From Butyrivibrio sp. CB08 (lineage in GTDB: Bacteria > Bacillota > Clostridia > Lachnospirales > Lachnospiraceae), in NCBI RefSeq assembly GCF_003625485.1, contig NZ_RAIR01000004.1:62001-126000 (forward strand): a DNA stretch of 64,000 nt, in the 5' to 3' direction. Both the position numbers and the translations under genes were made by a program. The stretch's first letter is position 1. Each line of letters starts with the position of its first letter. Of the stretch, positions 17,612 through 26,541 are shown piece by piece. The notes under the pieces are model-generated. The model saw only the letters and a list, made by a program, of their open reading frames with translations, had not been told where the DNA came from and searched no databases.

Positions 17612-18712
17612 TTATTTACTGGTAACCTCTTCAAGGTATTCTTTCCACTGTTTGTATATTGCTTCGATGCTGCCTACATCTTCGATCTTTCTGGCGTTTT
17701 CAGAAAAGCGCTTCTGAAGCTCTTTATCTTCGATGAGTCTTAGCATCCTGTCAGCAAGGGCATCCTCATCTCCAACAGGGATAAGGAATCCATTCTCTCC
17801 ATCTCTGATGACAGCCTTAGGGCCTCCACAGGGACAGTCTGTAGATACTACAGGCATTCCCATGGCCATGGCCTCTAAAAGAGAATTGGGCATTCCCTCA
17901 TAGTCAGAGGAATATGCATAGATCTCTCCCTTGGGGATCTCTTTTTCAAGTTCGCTGCTGCTGCCCATAAGGAAAACAAAGCTCTCGGCGTTGTTGTCAT
18001 GAATCAGCTTTTCAAGGATCTGTTTTGTTCCATCTCCTGAATCAGGACCAAATATCTTAAGGACGTAATCAGGATGTTTTTCATGAACCTTTAAAAATGC
18101 CCTTACAAGCATGGGCTGATTCTTAAAATCAACCAGCCTTGCGTGGTGCATTACAGCCTTTTCCCTGACCTCTGGAAGAGGATTTCCAAAGTACTTGGGA
18201 TTTATTGGATTCATGATGATGCGAGAGTTGTCCTGAAGATAGGGCTTAAAGAAGTCCTTCTGCTCCTGGGTCTGATAAACGCATCCTGCAGCCTTAGGGA
18301 ACAGCCACCTGATCTGAATATCATCAGAGAATGCATCGTAGTATCCTATCGGATTGATCCTTATGGAAATAACAACAGGGATATTGCTGTTTCCTGCTGC
18401 CATAAGAGCTCTGTAGTTGCACCTGTGGGCAAAGGCCACAAGGACATCGGGCTTATACTCTTTAACAAAGTGCTTTAAGTACTTGACCCTTAAGAGGAAC
18501 TTAACTATCCTGTTTTTCTTCTCGTCCTCTTCCTTAAGTCCCACATGGACTCTTTTTACTTCAGGGACCAGCTCAAATTCGTTATTCCCATACTCTTCTG
18601 TTGCCACGTAAACCTCAAAGCCGTCCTGTGCAAATCTGTTGGCAAGATTTGCCACCACTCGCTCTGCACCGCCCTGGGCCAGGCTGCTTACATGAAATGC
18701 TATTTTCTTCAT
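17612..18712 (-). CDS. Glycosyltransferase family 4
   Basis: The 366-residue protein opens with KIAFHVSSLAQGGAERVVAN, the GT4 N-terminal glycine loop. It has YSSDYEGMPNSLLEAMAMG as the donor-binding acidic motif and STDCPCGGPKAVI after it. The same blocks occur in the product at 11834-13048, the other GT4 that precedes an asnB-like gene. It is a cytoplasmic, retaining glycosyltransferase. The ATG overlaps the stop of the upstream GT4 gene by 4 bases (ATGA), which suggests coupled translation. Donor sugar is unknown. Confidence 0.9.
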   Translation of the reverse strand: MKKIAFHVSSLAQGGAERVVANLANRFAQDGFEVYVATEEYGNNEFELVPEVKRVHVGLKEEDEKKNRIVKFLLRVKYLKHFVKEYKPDVLVAFAHRCNYRALMAAGNSNIPVVISIRINPIGYYDAFSDDIQIRWLFPKAAGCVYQTQEQKDFFKPYLQDNSRIIMNPINPKYFGNPLPEVREKAVMHHARLVDFKNQPMLVRAFLKVHEKHPDYVLKIFGPDSGDGTKQILEKLIHDNNAESFVFLMGSSSELEKEIPKGEIYAYSSDYEGMPNSLLEAMAMGMPVVSTDCPCGGPKAVIRDGENGFLIPVGDEDALADRMLRLIEDKELQKRFSENARKIEDVGSIEAIYKQWKEYLEEVTSK

Positions 18713-19905
18713 AGGCTGTTTAAAATCCTGATAAAATTCTCTTTGTACTTTTCCGGTGAAAAGTCCTTTGCTCTTTCAAAGGATCTTTCAGCGTATTTTG
18801 AAAGAAGTTCCTGGTCTGAGATAAGTGATCCTATCTGAGATCCCATCATCTCTTCCTCAGGTGTAATGTAGGTCGGATCGAAATTTTCAACCTCATCTAC
18901 ATTTGGAACTAGTATACCATAATCACCGCACACAGGCTTATCTATGGTCTTTAAGCCAATGCTGTCGCCTAAGTTCTGGTAGGCTTCATCACTAAGAAGG
19001 ATCTCTCTTGGTCCGGTCTTACAATCTGTTGAGATAACCGGCTTACCAAGTGCCATCGCCTCAAGGACTGCGTTTGGAAATCCCTCGTGGTTACTTGGAC
19101 ATACGTAAAGGTCTGATGCCTTAAGATATGGGAAAGGATTCTTTTTAGCTCCCATAAAGGCCACCTTGTCAGCTATTCCAAGGCCATCTACAAGAGATCT
19201 GTAATTCTCCCATGTTCCATCACCAAGGATCATCAGTCTTAGTTTATCGTTTTCTTTCTGGGCAAGATAAAATGCCTTAACAAGGTGCCATGTGCCCTTC
19301 TGGTAGTCGTCTCTTCCCATGCAGGAGATCACCTTAACGTCCTGTCCCTTAAAAGGGAAGTCGCTTATAGGTTCTGCCGCCCTGGCTGTAAGATCCTCCA
19401 CATCAACAGGGTTGTAGATGCAAAGACTCTTGTCATATCCATAGTTTTCAGAAAGCTGTCTTACAATGTCCTTGGAGCAGGATAGAACCCTGGTGGACTT
19501 TTGGGTAAAGAGTTTTATCTGAGAAGGATTCTCAAGATCGATCTGACCACGCAGTCCTGTCAAAAGACATTCTCCAACTCCGGAAAGTGAATTGACGTAG
19601 TTAGCTGATGATCCGAAGCTGTAGGAATAATCGATGCCAAGATCTCTTTTGACCTTGCGCACCCTGTTAACTCTCTTAAAGATGTTGATCACTTTGTTGA
19701 GCTTACCGTCTTTTGCCGGAACATCAATATCGATAACGTCAATGCCGGACACATCATAATGCATATCCCTGGATGTAAAGATAAGGATATGGACATTGTA
19801 TATGTCCTGAAGTAATCTTGCTGTCTTGACGCACACTCTCTCGAAGCCGCCCTGATGGAGCATTGGCACCATCAGCATCAGATTTTTCTTGTTGGAAGAA
19901 TCCAT
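18709..19905 (-). CDS. Glycosyltransferase family 4
   Basis: This 398-residue GT-B enzyme begins LMLMVPMLHQGGFERVC. In the donor domain it has VISCMGRDDYQKGTWHLVKAF and CPSNHEGFPNAVLEAMALG followed by STDCKTGPREIL. A 50-residue insertion (about 305-355) after this block, containing DYGILVPNVDEVE, separates it from the two GT4 enzymes of the asnB modules. Start and stop share one base with the upstream GT4 gene, which indicates a coupled pair. Confidence 0.9.
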   Translation of the reverse strand: MDSSNKKNLMLMVPMLHQGGFERVCVKTARLLQDIYNVHILIFTSRDMHYDVSGIDVIDIDVPAKDGKLNKVINIFKRVNRVRKVKRDLGIDYSYSFGSSANYVNSLSGVGECLLTGLRGQIDLENPSQIKLFTQKSTRVLSCSKDIVRQLSENYGYDKSLCIYNPVDVEDLTARAAEPISDFPFKGQDVKVISCMGRDDYQKGTWHLVKAFYLAQKENDKLRLMILGDGTWENYRSLVDGLGIADKVAFMGAKKNPFPYLKASDLYVCPSNHEGFPNAVLEAMALGKPVISTDCKTGPREILLSDEAYQNLGDSIGLKTIDKPVCGDYGILVPNVDEVENFDPTYITPEEEMMGSQIGSLISDQELLSKYAERSFERAKDFSPEKYKENFIRILNSL

Positions 19906-21350
19906 TAAAAATGTCCTCTCTCGTAAAAGTAGGCCATCATCTTAGCCTGGGACTTAACGTCAAAGCCTGCGGCCTTGAGCTTGCCCTGGATGTACTCGCA
20001 GCTCTGGGCTCTGTCACCAATTGAATACTCTATGGCTCTGTGGTGGGAGCTTGGAGCCTTATCCGGAACGTTTAGTGTTTCAAATCCTGTTCCCTCATCA
20101 AGCATGTCTATGTCAGGGGTGTCATAGGTTTCAAATACGCTCTCGCGTCTCTCCCCTGCGATCTTGGTGAAGGTCTGGTTAACCCTGATCTCCTCCATGA
20201 GAGCATCTGGATGATAATCTTCTCTGAGCATCAGATCATCAAGAATCTTTCTCGCCCAGTCTCTTGGCTGAGATGTAATGCTGCGAACAGATACAAGCTC
20301 TGTTACGCAGACCTCTTTTGTTATGGTGTCAGATACAAGACACTGGAGTCCTGCTGCCTGAGCCTCCACAACGCTTCCAGGAAGTCCCTCATATCTTGAA
20401 GGGAAGCAGAAGTAATCCATAGCCTGATAGTAATCGCTGGCGTTGGATTTATTGCCTGCAAAGATACATCTCTCCCTGATATGGAGCTTGTCAGCAAGCT
20501 TTATCATATCTTCCATAAGCGGGCCTTTACCCAGCATAAGAAGCTTAACTCTCATTCCGTGCATCATGCTGTACTGATTGAGGTCGTCATTATCAAGAAG
20601 CCTGCAGACCTGCGCAAAAACATTTAGTAAAAACTCATGGTTTTTAGCGTATCTGAAACTTCCCACATGTCCGATCACGATGGCGTTAGAAACATCAAGC
20701 TCCTGCCTGATGGCGTTTCTCTTTTCCTCATTGTAGGCAAAGCGCCTAAGGTCAATGGCATTTGGAATTATCTTAACTCTTCCAGCGTCCATGAGTTCCT
20801 GACCAAACACAGAAACTCCCGCCTCGCTTGAGCATGCAAAGTTATAGTCAGTAATGCCTTCCTTGTGAAGCGGCGTTCTGAATATCTTTGTGGCAAAGCC
20901 CTTTATACCATTGTCAACGCCTGCACTTCTTGAGTGGGCAATGCAGATGGGGATTCCTGCCTTTTTGGCGATTGGAAGGTAGATAGATGCAGTGCTGGTC
21001 ATATGACCCTGCACCACCTTCCACTCATGGGGATGGGCGTCAAAGAACCTCTTTATGGCAGCCTTATAGTCCATAAGATTGGTTCCTGTAAACTTGGGAA
21101 GGCAGAATATCCTGCCACCAAGTTTCTGTACGCTATTATCAAAATAGTCCGGCTCTCGAACTGCCATCAGTTCATCAGAAGTCGGACTCTTCTTTCCTGT
21201 TTTTTCAGGTGAATAGTGGACAAGGAAATCAAACTGTATCCTATCCCTGTCCATATTCCTATATAGATCGATTATTCTGCACTCTGCTCCACCAAGTCCT
21301 AATCCCCCAAGAACGTGGAGCACACGGATCTGACCGTAGCCTTCTTCCAT
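19905..21350 (-). CDS. Glycosyltransferase family 4, long form
   Basis: The 481-residue protein begins VLHVLGGLGLGGAECRII, a GT4 hallmark, and has IGHVGSFRYAKNHEFL and FPSRYEGLPGSVVEAQAAG in the donor domain. It exceeds the usual 360-390 residues by about 100 because of a C-terminal extension (about residues 395-481). That extension is polar, holds no membrane segment, and may bind a partner or the acceptor. Its N-terminal HVLGGLGLGGAE pattern is close to GT4 enzymes of the EpsF type. It is linked to its neighbours by spacings of 4 and 0 bases. Confidence 0.88.
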   Translation of the reverse strand: MEEGYGQIRVLHVLGGLGLGGAECRIIDLYRNMDRDRIQFDFLVHYSPEKTGKKSPTSDELMAVREPDYFDNSVQKLGGRIFCLPKFTGTNLMDYKAAIKRFFDAHPHEWKVVQGHMTSTASIYLPIAKKAGIPICIAHSRSAGVDNGIKGFATKIFRTPLHKEGITDYNFACSSEAGVSVFGQELMDAGRVKIIPNAIDLRRFAYNEEKRNAIRQELDVSNAIVIGHVGSFRYAKNHEFLLNVFAQVCRLLDNDDLNQYSMMHGMRVKLLMLGKGPLMEDMIKLADKLHIRERCIFAGNKSNASDYYQAMDYFCFPSRYEGLPGSVVEAQAAGLQCLVSDTITKEVCVTELVSVRSITSQPRDWARKILDDLMLREDYHPDALMEEIRVNQTFTKIAGERRESVFETYDTPDIDMLDEGTGFETLNVPDKAPSSHHRAIEYSIGDRAQSCEYIQGKLKAAGFDVKSQAKMMAYFYERGHF

Positions 21351-21354
21351 ACCA

Positions 21355-22098
21355 TTATCCTCTGATTTTTCTAAGATGAAGGAAAGTATACTTAGCCCTG
21401 GCTGTTAGATACTGCCCTAAGCTTTCATAGATGTTCCTGTCCTGTATCTCAAGGCGTTTGTACTCAGTGTAGGAAACAACCTTGCCGCTAAGAAGGAGCT
21501 TTTCCAGCTTGTCAAAGTCTTTGTCATTCATGGTGTTGGCGTGATAAACAAAGGTGACGATACCGTCCCTAGTATCCTCAAAGCTCTTTCTCTTGTTAAC
21601 GGAGATAGGATAAAATACCAGACCATGCTGCCTGAATGGAGCTATTCCAAAGCCGTCAGTAACGATATAAAATCCATTCTCCTTAAGAGCTCTGAGTGTA
21701 TTTTTGTCAAAAGAGTGGGAAGGCGCCATGAAGATATCTGTGACAATTCCTCTGGCTTTAAGAGTCTGCTTACCCTCTTTTATCATTTCGTACTGTCTGT
21801 CGTAGGATAATCCGGCAAATTCAGATTTATCACCCACAGGAAACATCCCGGCTTTTTTAGTAGTGTACACATGGTTATATCCATGCATGGCAACTATCCA
21901 GCCGTGCTCCTGAAGCTCTTTTACATAGTTCCAGAAGCCCTCTCTGGGCTCAGTCTTAGAAAGGTTCCTGTCTCTGTTTTCCGGAACCACACCGATAAGT
22001 GGCTTGATGTCATGCTCGTCCAGGAGGTTCTTGAACTTCTTGAACTTATTCCAGTCCATATCTGGTGTGATGTCATCCATACGAATTGTTATCTTCAT
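21355..22098 (-). CDS. DUF2334/polysaccharide-deacetylase-like protein
   Basis: The 247-residue protein has the NodB-like barrel pattern. RMDDITPDMDW supplies the Asp pair near the N-terminus, HGYNH gives the zinc-binding histidines near residue 94, and FMAPSHSFDKNTLRAL follows. DUF2334 members are poorly studied relatives of carbohydrate esterase family 4 and may remove acetyl groups from an N-acetyl sugar. No signal peptide or membrane segment is visible, so it should act in the cytoplasm, perhaps on a nucleotide- or lipid-linked sugar. It overlaps the epimerase gene by 4 bases (ATGA), which ties it to the UDP-GalNAcA pair. Confidence 0.8.
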   Translation of the reverse strand: MKITIRMDDITPDMDWNKFKKFKNLLDEHDIKPLIGVVPENRDRNLSKTEPREGFWNYVKELQEHGWIVAMHGYNHVYTTKKAGMFPVGDKSEFAGLSYDRQYEMIKEGKQTLKARGIVTDIFMAPSHSFDKNTLRALKENGFYIVTDGFGIAPFRQHGLVFYPISVNKRKSFEDTRDGIVTFVYHANTMNDKDFDKLEKLLLSGKVVSYTEYKRLEIQDRNIYESLGQYLTARAKYTFLHLRKIRG

Positions 22099-23069
22099 AA
22101 GTTATTCCTGTACCACTCGATAGCCAGCTCAATTCCTGCCTTGAAGTCATAGGAAGGATCGTATCCAAGGTTTGTTCTTGCCTTAGTAATGTCAGCATTT
22201 GAATCTCTGATGTCACCAGCTCTTGGAGGCCCAAAGATTGGCTCCACATCTACCCCAAGGGCATCTGTAAGGTGGTGATATACATCAATAAGGTACTCTC
22301 TTCCGCCTGCGCCGATGTTGTAAGCTTCCCCTGCAACATCTGAAGAAGCAAGGCATGCACGAAGATTTCCTTCGATTACGTTGTCAACGTATGTAAAGTC
22401 TCTTGACTGCTTACCATCGCCATTGATGGTTGGTGTCTCGCCATTAATGAGTTGGCGAAGGAACTTTGGAATAACAGCAGCGTATGCGCCGTTAGGATCC
22501 TGACGTCTTCCAAATACGTTGAAATATCTAAGGCCGTAAGTATCAAGGCCGTACAGATTCTTGTAGAGTTTGCCGTATTCCTCATCAGTCCTCTTGGTAA
22601 GAGCGTAAGGAGAAAGTACGTTGCCCTCCTGGCCTTCCTTCTTAGGAAGAACTGTTGAATCACCATAAACTGATGAACTTGAAGCATAGACGAACTTCTT
22701 GACGCCGTTCTGTCTTGAAGCTTCCATCATGTTGAGAGTTCCTCTGATGTTTATCTCCTCATATAAAAGAGGCATCTCGATACTTCTTGGAACTGAACCC
22801 CAAGCTGCCTCGTTGAGGACATAGTCCACGCCCTTTGTGGCTTCCATGCAGGCATCCAAATCTCTAATATCCTTCTCAAGGAAGGTAAACCTTGGATTCT
22901 CCATGAAAGGCTGAATATTTTCAATGTGTCCGGTAGAGAGATTATCCATACATCTGACAGTGTAACCCATATCAAGAAGGGCCTCACAGATGTTTGAACC
23001 GATAAATCCTGCGCCACCTGTTACCAGGAAAACGCTTCCCTCCGGAAATTTTAAATCTCTAAATCCCAT
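22095..23069 (-). CDS. wbpP: UDP-GlcNAc/GlcNAcA 4-epimerase (WbpP/TviC family)
   Basis: The 324-residue short-chain epimerase has VTGGAGFIGSN for NAD binding, ASSSSVYGD, and SPYALTKRTDEEY with the catalytic Tyr and Lys. YVLNEAAWGSVPRSIE and RYFNVFGRRQDPNGAY match WbpP and TviC over long blocks. Those enzymes interconvert UDP-GlcNAc/UDP-GalNAc and UDP-GlcNAcA/UDP-GalNAcA. The gene follows a WbpO/TviB-like dehydrogenase by 16 bases, so the likely product is UDP-GalNAcA. The start is the ATG at 23069, which has GGAG 8 bases upstream and precedes a normal Rossmann start; a frame that starts 50 codons upstream lacks both. Confidence 0.9.
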   Translation of the reverse strand: MGFRDLKFPEGSVFLVTGGAGFIGSNICEALLDMGYTVRCMDNLSTGHIENIQPFMENPRFTFLEKDIRDLDACMEATKGVDYVLNEAAWGSVPRSIEMPLLYEEINIRGTLNMMEASRQNGVKKFVYASSSSVYGDSTVLPKKEGQEGNVLSPYALTKRTDEEYGKLYKNLYGLDTYGLRYFNVFGRRQDPNGAYAAVIPKFLRQLINGETPTINGDGKQSRDFTYVDNVIEGNLRACLASSDVAGEAYNIGAGGREYLIDVYHHLTDALGVDVEPIFGPPRAGDIRDSNADITKARTNLGYDPSYDFKAGIELAIEWYRNNL

Positions 23070-23085
23070 TTTACTTCTCCGAAAA

Positions 23086-24402
23086 TTATAATCTCCAGTA
23101 GTCGAACTCTGGTGCTGTGTAGTCGTTAAGGCTGTAAATACCCTTGAGGTCCATGAAGACTTTTGTCTTGTGGGCTGGGTTGAAGAACTTAGCGATATCA
23201 GCTGGCTTGTATGACTCAAAGTCTGTGTGAGCTACAGCCACGATAACTGCATCCATGTCCTTAACTGAATCCATGGAATCAAACTCGATACCATAGAGGT
23301 GCTTAGCCTCATCAGCGTCAGCCTGAGGATCTACAACTACTGGTGTGATGCCGTACTCTTTGAGCTCATTGTAGATGTCGATAACCTTAGTATTTCTTGT
23401 ATCTGGGCAGTTCTCCTTGAATGTGAATCCAAGAATAGCAACTCTGGCATTTTTAACTGCGATGTCGTTAGCGATAAGACGCTTAACAAGTGACTCTGCA
23501 ATATACTTGCCCATGTCATCGTTGATGCGACGTCCTGAGAGGATGATCTGTGAGTGATATCCAAGCTCCTCTGCCTTGTATGTGAGGTAGTATGGATCTA
23601 CACCGATGCAGTGTCCGCCAACAAGGCCTGGGAAGAACTTAAGGAAGTTCCACTTAGTACCTGCTGCCTCAAGAACGCTCTTTGTATCGATGTCCATCTT
23701 GTGGAAGATCATAGAGAGCTCGTTCATGAAAGCGATGTTGATATCACGCTGTGAGTTCTCGATAACCTTGGCAGCCTCAGCAACCTTGATTGACTGAGCC
23801 TTATATACACCAGCAAGAGCAACAAGGCTGTAAACCTTGGCAACCTGGTCCAGTGTCTCCTCATCCATTCCGGATACGATCTTGGTGATTGTATCAAGTC
23901 TGTGAACCTTGTCACCTGGGTTGATACGCTCTGGTGAATAACCAACCTTGAAGTCTACGCCACACTTAAGGCCTGACTCCTGCTCAAGGATAGGTACGCA
24001 GATATCTTCTGTAACACCAGGATATACTGTTGATTCGTATACTACGATAGATCCCTTTGTGAGGTACTTACCAAGAGTGTGGCTCGCACCCTCAACAGGT
24101 GAAAGGTCTGGTGTGTGATCGTCATTAACAGGTGTTGGAACTGCTACTACGTGGAATTTACACTCACGGAGCTTCTCAGGGTCAGCTGTAAATTCTACAG
24201 TTGTCTCCTTGATAGCATCATTTCCAACTTCTCTTGTAGGGTCGATTCCCTTTTTGTAAAGCTCAACCTTCTGAGCATTGAAGTCATATCCTACTACCTT
24301 GATCTTCTTGGCGTATGCTACTGCGATAGGCATACCTACATATCCAAGTCCCACCAGTGACAGTTTCTCTTCTCCGGCAAGAAGCTTCTCATAAAGATCC
24401 AT
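23086..24402 (-). CDS. UDP-N-acetylhexosamine 6-dehydrogenase (WbpO/TviB family)
   Basis: The 438-residue enzyme oxidises a UDP-HexNAc at C6 to the uronic acid with two NAD+. It has VGLGYVGMPIA as the NAD site, a SPERINPGDKVHRLD block typical of the WbpO/TviB/Cap5L branch, and GLVGGHCIGVDPYYL with catalytic Cys at 265. UDP-glucose dehydrogenases carry a different active-site context. Paired with the WbpP-like epimerase, it would make UDP-GalNAcA, as in the Vi antigen and Pseudomonas O6 pathways. The ATG at 24402 was chosen over one five codons upstream because GGAGG lies 8 bases before it. Confidence 0.9.
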   Translation of the reverse strand: MDLYEKLLAGEEKLSLVGLGYVGMPIAVAYAKKIKVVGYDFNAQKVELYKKGIDPTREVGNDAIKETTVEFTADPEKLRECKFHVVAVPTPVNDDHTPDLSPVEGASHTLGKYLTKGSIVVYESTVYPGVTEDICVPILEQESGLKCGVDFKVGYSPERINPGDKVHRLDTITKIVSGMDEETLDQVAKVYSLVALAGVYKAQSIKVAEAAKVIENSQRDINIAFMNELSMIFHKMDIDTKSVLEAAGTKWNFLKFFPGLVGGHCIGVDPYYLTYKAEELGYHSQIILSGRRINDDMGKYIAESLVKRLIANDIAVKNARVAILGFTFKENCPDTRNTKVIDIYNELKEYGITPVVVDPQADADEAKHLYGIEFDSMDSVKDMDAVIVAVAHTDFESYKPADIAKFFNPAHKTKVFMDLKGIYSLNDYTAPEFDYWRL

Positions 24403-24427
24403 TTTTATTTCCTCCAAAAAATCATAT

Positions 24428-25525
24428 TTAAACTATCTGTTTTATCTCATTAATATACGTCAATATTATACTACGCCTGTCAAATTTCTGCTCCACGTGG
24501 TCCCTGGCTGCTTTTCCCATCTCTATGCGCTTTTCCATGGGAAGCTCCATGAACCTGTCAATGGCTTCATAGAGGGATTCTTTATCCCTTGGTCTGCATA
24601 AAAGCCCGGATACATCCTTATTGACCACCTCTTTACAACCATTGATATCAGTTGTTATTACAGGGCGCCCGGTGGCTGCTGCCTCCATGAGAACGTTGCT
24701 CATGCCCTCGTGATAGGAAGGATGAACTATGGCATCCGCCTCCTTTATGAATGGATGAATGTCCTTCTGATAGGGGATGCTCTTAAAGTATCCCGCAAGA
24801 GTAGCCTCTTTTACCGGCTCCTCAAAGTCCTCCTCGGAATAACCAACCGCCGCAAAGGAAACCTTATCCCCATATTTCTCATGGGCCTTCCTTGCCGCAT
24901 ACAAAAGCTCCTCAGTTCCCTTCTCCTTCATAAGACGACCAATATAAAGGAATCTTGTAACATCGTCTTTATGTCCCGGATACTCTTCAAACTTGTGCTT
25001 ATCAAGGTTTACGCCAGAGCCATTTACAACAACGGTCTTTTTACCCCTGATGCCATGCTGTTCAAATATCTGATGATTATATTCATTCTGGAAAAAGAGA
25101 CAGCTGCAGCCCTTAAGTGCCGTCTTGTACATGGCAACTATGAGCTTTAGAAGTGTTCCGCCTCTTTCGAATGTTGAACCAAGGCCCGTGATAGTTGAAA
25201 CATAAGGGATCCTTGCCAGTCTGCAGGCAAATCCGCCGTAGATATTTGGCTTAATGGTATAGGTTATGACTATATCAGGCTTCTCACTTTTTAAAAGCCT
25301 TCTATAAGCGCCAAAAAGAGCCATATCCTGAACAGGATTGACTCCGCGCCTATTGATATCCGTATGTATTACCTTGCAGCCTTCATCCTGAAGCTCTTTT
25401 GCCTTAAGATCATCAGGAAGGCTCACGGTAACTTCAAAGCCTTCATCCATGAGCCCCGTAAGGATCTCATTTCTGAAATCGTAAAGGCCGCTGGATGAGT
25501 TGGCAAGTATCAGTGCTTTTGGCAT
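24428..25525 (-). CDS. Glycosyltransferase family 4 (PglA/CapM-like)
   Basis: The 365-residue GT4 enzyme opens with KALILANSSSGLYDFRNE and has YTIKPNIYGG and STITGLGSTF in the acceptor half, features of the PglA/WbcQ/TuaC-like branch. The donor domain has HPSYHEGMSNVLMEAAATG. PglA-type enzymes add the second sugar (GalNAc in Campylobacter) to a lipid-linked diamino sugar made by PglF-PglE-PglD-PglC. The same order of roles is present here upstream, so it is a good candidate for the second step. ATG at 25525 has AGGTGG at 5 bases, better than a GTG three codons earlier. Confidence 0.87.
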   Translation of the reverse strand: MPKALILANSSSGLYDFRNEILTGLMDEGFEVTVSLPDDLKAKELQDEGCKVIHTDINRRGVNPVQDMALFGAYRRLLKSEKPDIVITYTIKPNIYGGFACRLARIPYVSTITGLGSTFERGGTLLKLIVAMYKTALKGCSCLFFQNEYNHQIFEQHGIRGKKTVVVNGSGVNLDKHKFEEYPGHKDDVTRFLYIGRLMKEKGTEELLYAARKAHEKYGDKVSFAAVGYSEEDFEEPVKEATLAGYFKSIPYQKDIHPFIKEADAIVHPSYHEGMSNVLMEAAATGRPVITTDINGCKEVVNKDVSGLLCRPRDKESLYEAIDRFMELPMEKRIEMGKAARDHVEQKFDRRSIILTYINEIKQIV

Positions 25526-25536
25526 TTTAACCACCT

Positions 25537-26541
25537 TTAGTCCTGTCCGCTTCTCTTTTTCAGCTTGTCCTCGCTCATGATGAGAAGCTCATTGTATTTC
25601 ATCATGTAGATACCTTCCTGGTAATCCCCGATGCTGACAGGATTCTCTCTGCCGTTTAAGTTGTCGATTATCCTTCTTGGGAAATTAACTCCGCAGGCAT
25701 AGGCATGAGGATATCCACCGCCAAACCTTGGGTTAACCTCTGAAAGGTACCATGTATCTGTGGCATTGTCATAGAACAGGTCAATGTCGATCATTCCCCT
25801 GTAGCCCACAGTCTCAACAAAAGATACGATCTGCTCAAAGAGCTTTGGATCCTTAACAGAAACAGACTTATCTGTCTCTCCGGCTCTCATCTTGAGCTTC
25901 TCCTTAAGGAAGATATCAGTGCACTTACCTGTGATAAGGTCGATGTACACATCTGCTCCGTACTCCTGACCTCTCATATATTCCTGGATGATAAGGTCGT
26001 CATAGTCATGGAAAAGAGCTATCAGCATCTCTTTAGACTCAACCGCATTTATGTTAAGGGAAGCGCTTCCCTTTCTTGGCTTAACAAATACAGGGAAATC
26101 AATCTCTCCCTCAGACATTGCTGTCTCAAAGTCCTCAATGGACAGATAGCACTTGGCTGTTGGAATTCCCAGCTTAACAAGCATCTCATACATCCTGTAC
26201 TTATCAAGACTGGTCTCGCACAGCTCGTATGAAGAAACTATAGGTGTTACTCCGATCTCAGTAAATCTGTCTGCGTTCTCAGCGATCAGAGAAAGCTCAG
26301 GATCTATAAGACTGAATACACCCTTGATATCATTCTTTTTGCAGACCCTAAGGATCTCGTCGATATAGAAAGGGTCCTTGATAACTGGAACTATTATGGC
26401 CTCGTCTGCATCATAAATAGCTGGTCCGATGTTGGAGCAGTCTGTAGCAAACACCTTGCCATTGTTGGCAAGTTCTCTTTTGAAAGCCTGTACAACCTTG
26501 TTTCTTGTTCCTGCACTCAAGATAAGAATATTAGTTGCCAT
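25537..26541 (-). CDS. ATP-grasp enzyme (CarB-like fold), putative sugar or amino acid ligase
   Basis: The 334-residue protein has an N-terminal pre-ATP-grasp part (ILILSAGTRNKVVQAFK), then PVFVKPRKGSASLNI for ATP phosphate contact and LSEVNPRFGGGYPHA, the metal-binding ENxRxGG pattern of the ATP-grasp family. It is too short for carbamoyl phosphate synthase. ATP-grasp enzymes activate a carboxylate as acyl phosphate and join it to an amine. Here it follows an amino-sugar route and a PLP enzyme, so it may attach an amino acid to a 4-amino sugar; this is inference. It starts at the next base after the PLP gene. Confidence 0.82.
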   Translation of the reverse strand: MATNILILSAGTRNKVVQAFKRELANNGKVFATDCSNIGPAIYDADEAIIVPVIKDPFYIDEILRVCKKNDIKGVFSLIDPELSLIAENADRFTEIGVTPIVSSYELCETSLDKYRMYEMLVKLGIPTAKCYLSIEDFETAMSEGEIDFPVFVKPRKGSASLNINAVESKEMLIALFHDYDDLIIQEYMRGQEYGADVYIDLITGKCTDIFLKEKLKMRAGETDKSVSVKDPKLFEQIVSFVETVGYRGMIDIDLFYDNATDTWYLSEVNPRFGGGYPHAYACGVNFPRRIIDNLNGRENPVSIGDYQEGIYMMKYNELLIMSEDKLKKRSGQD

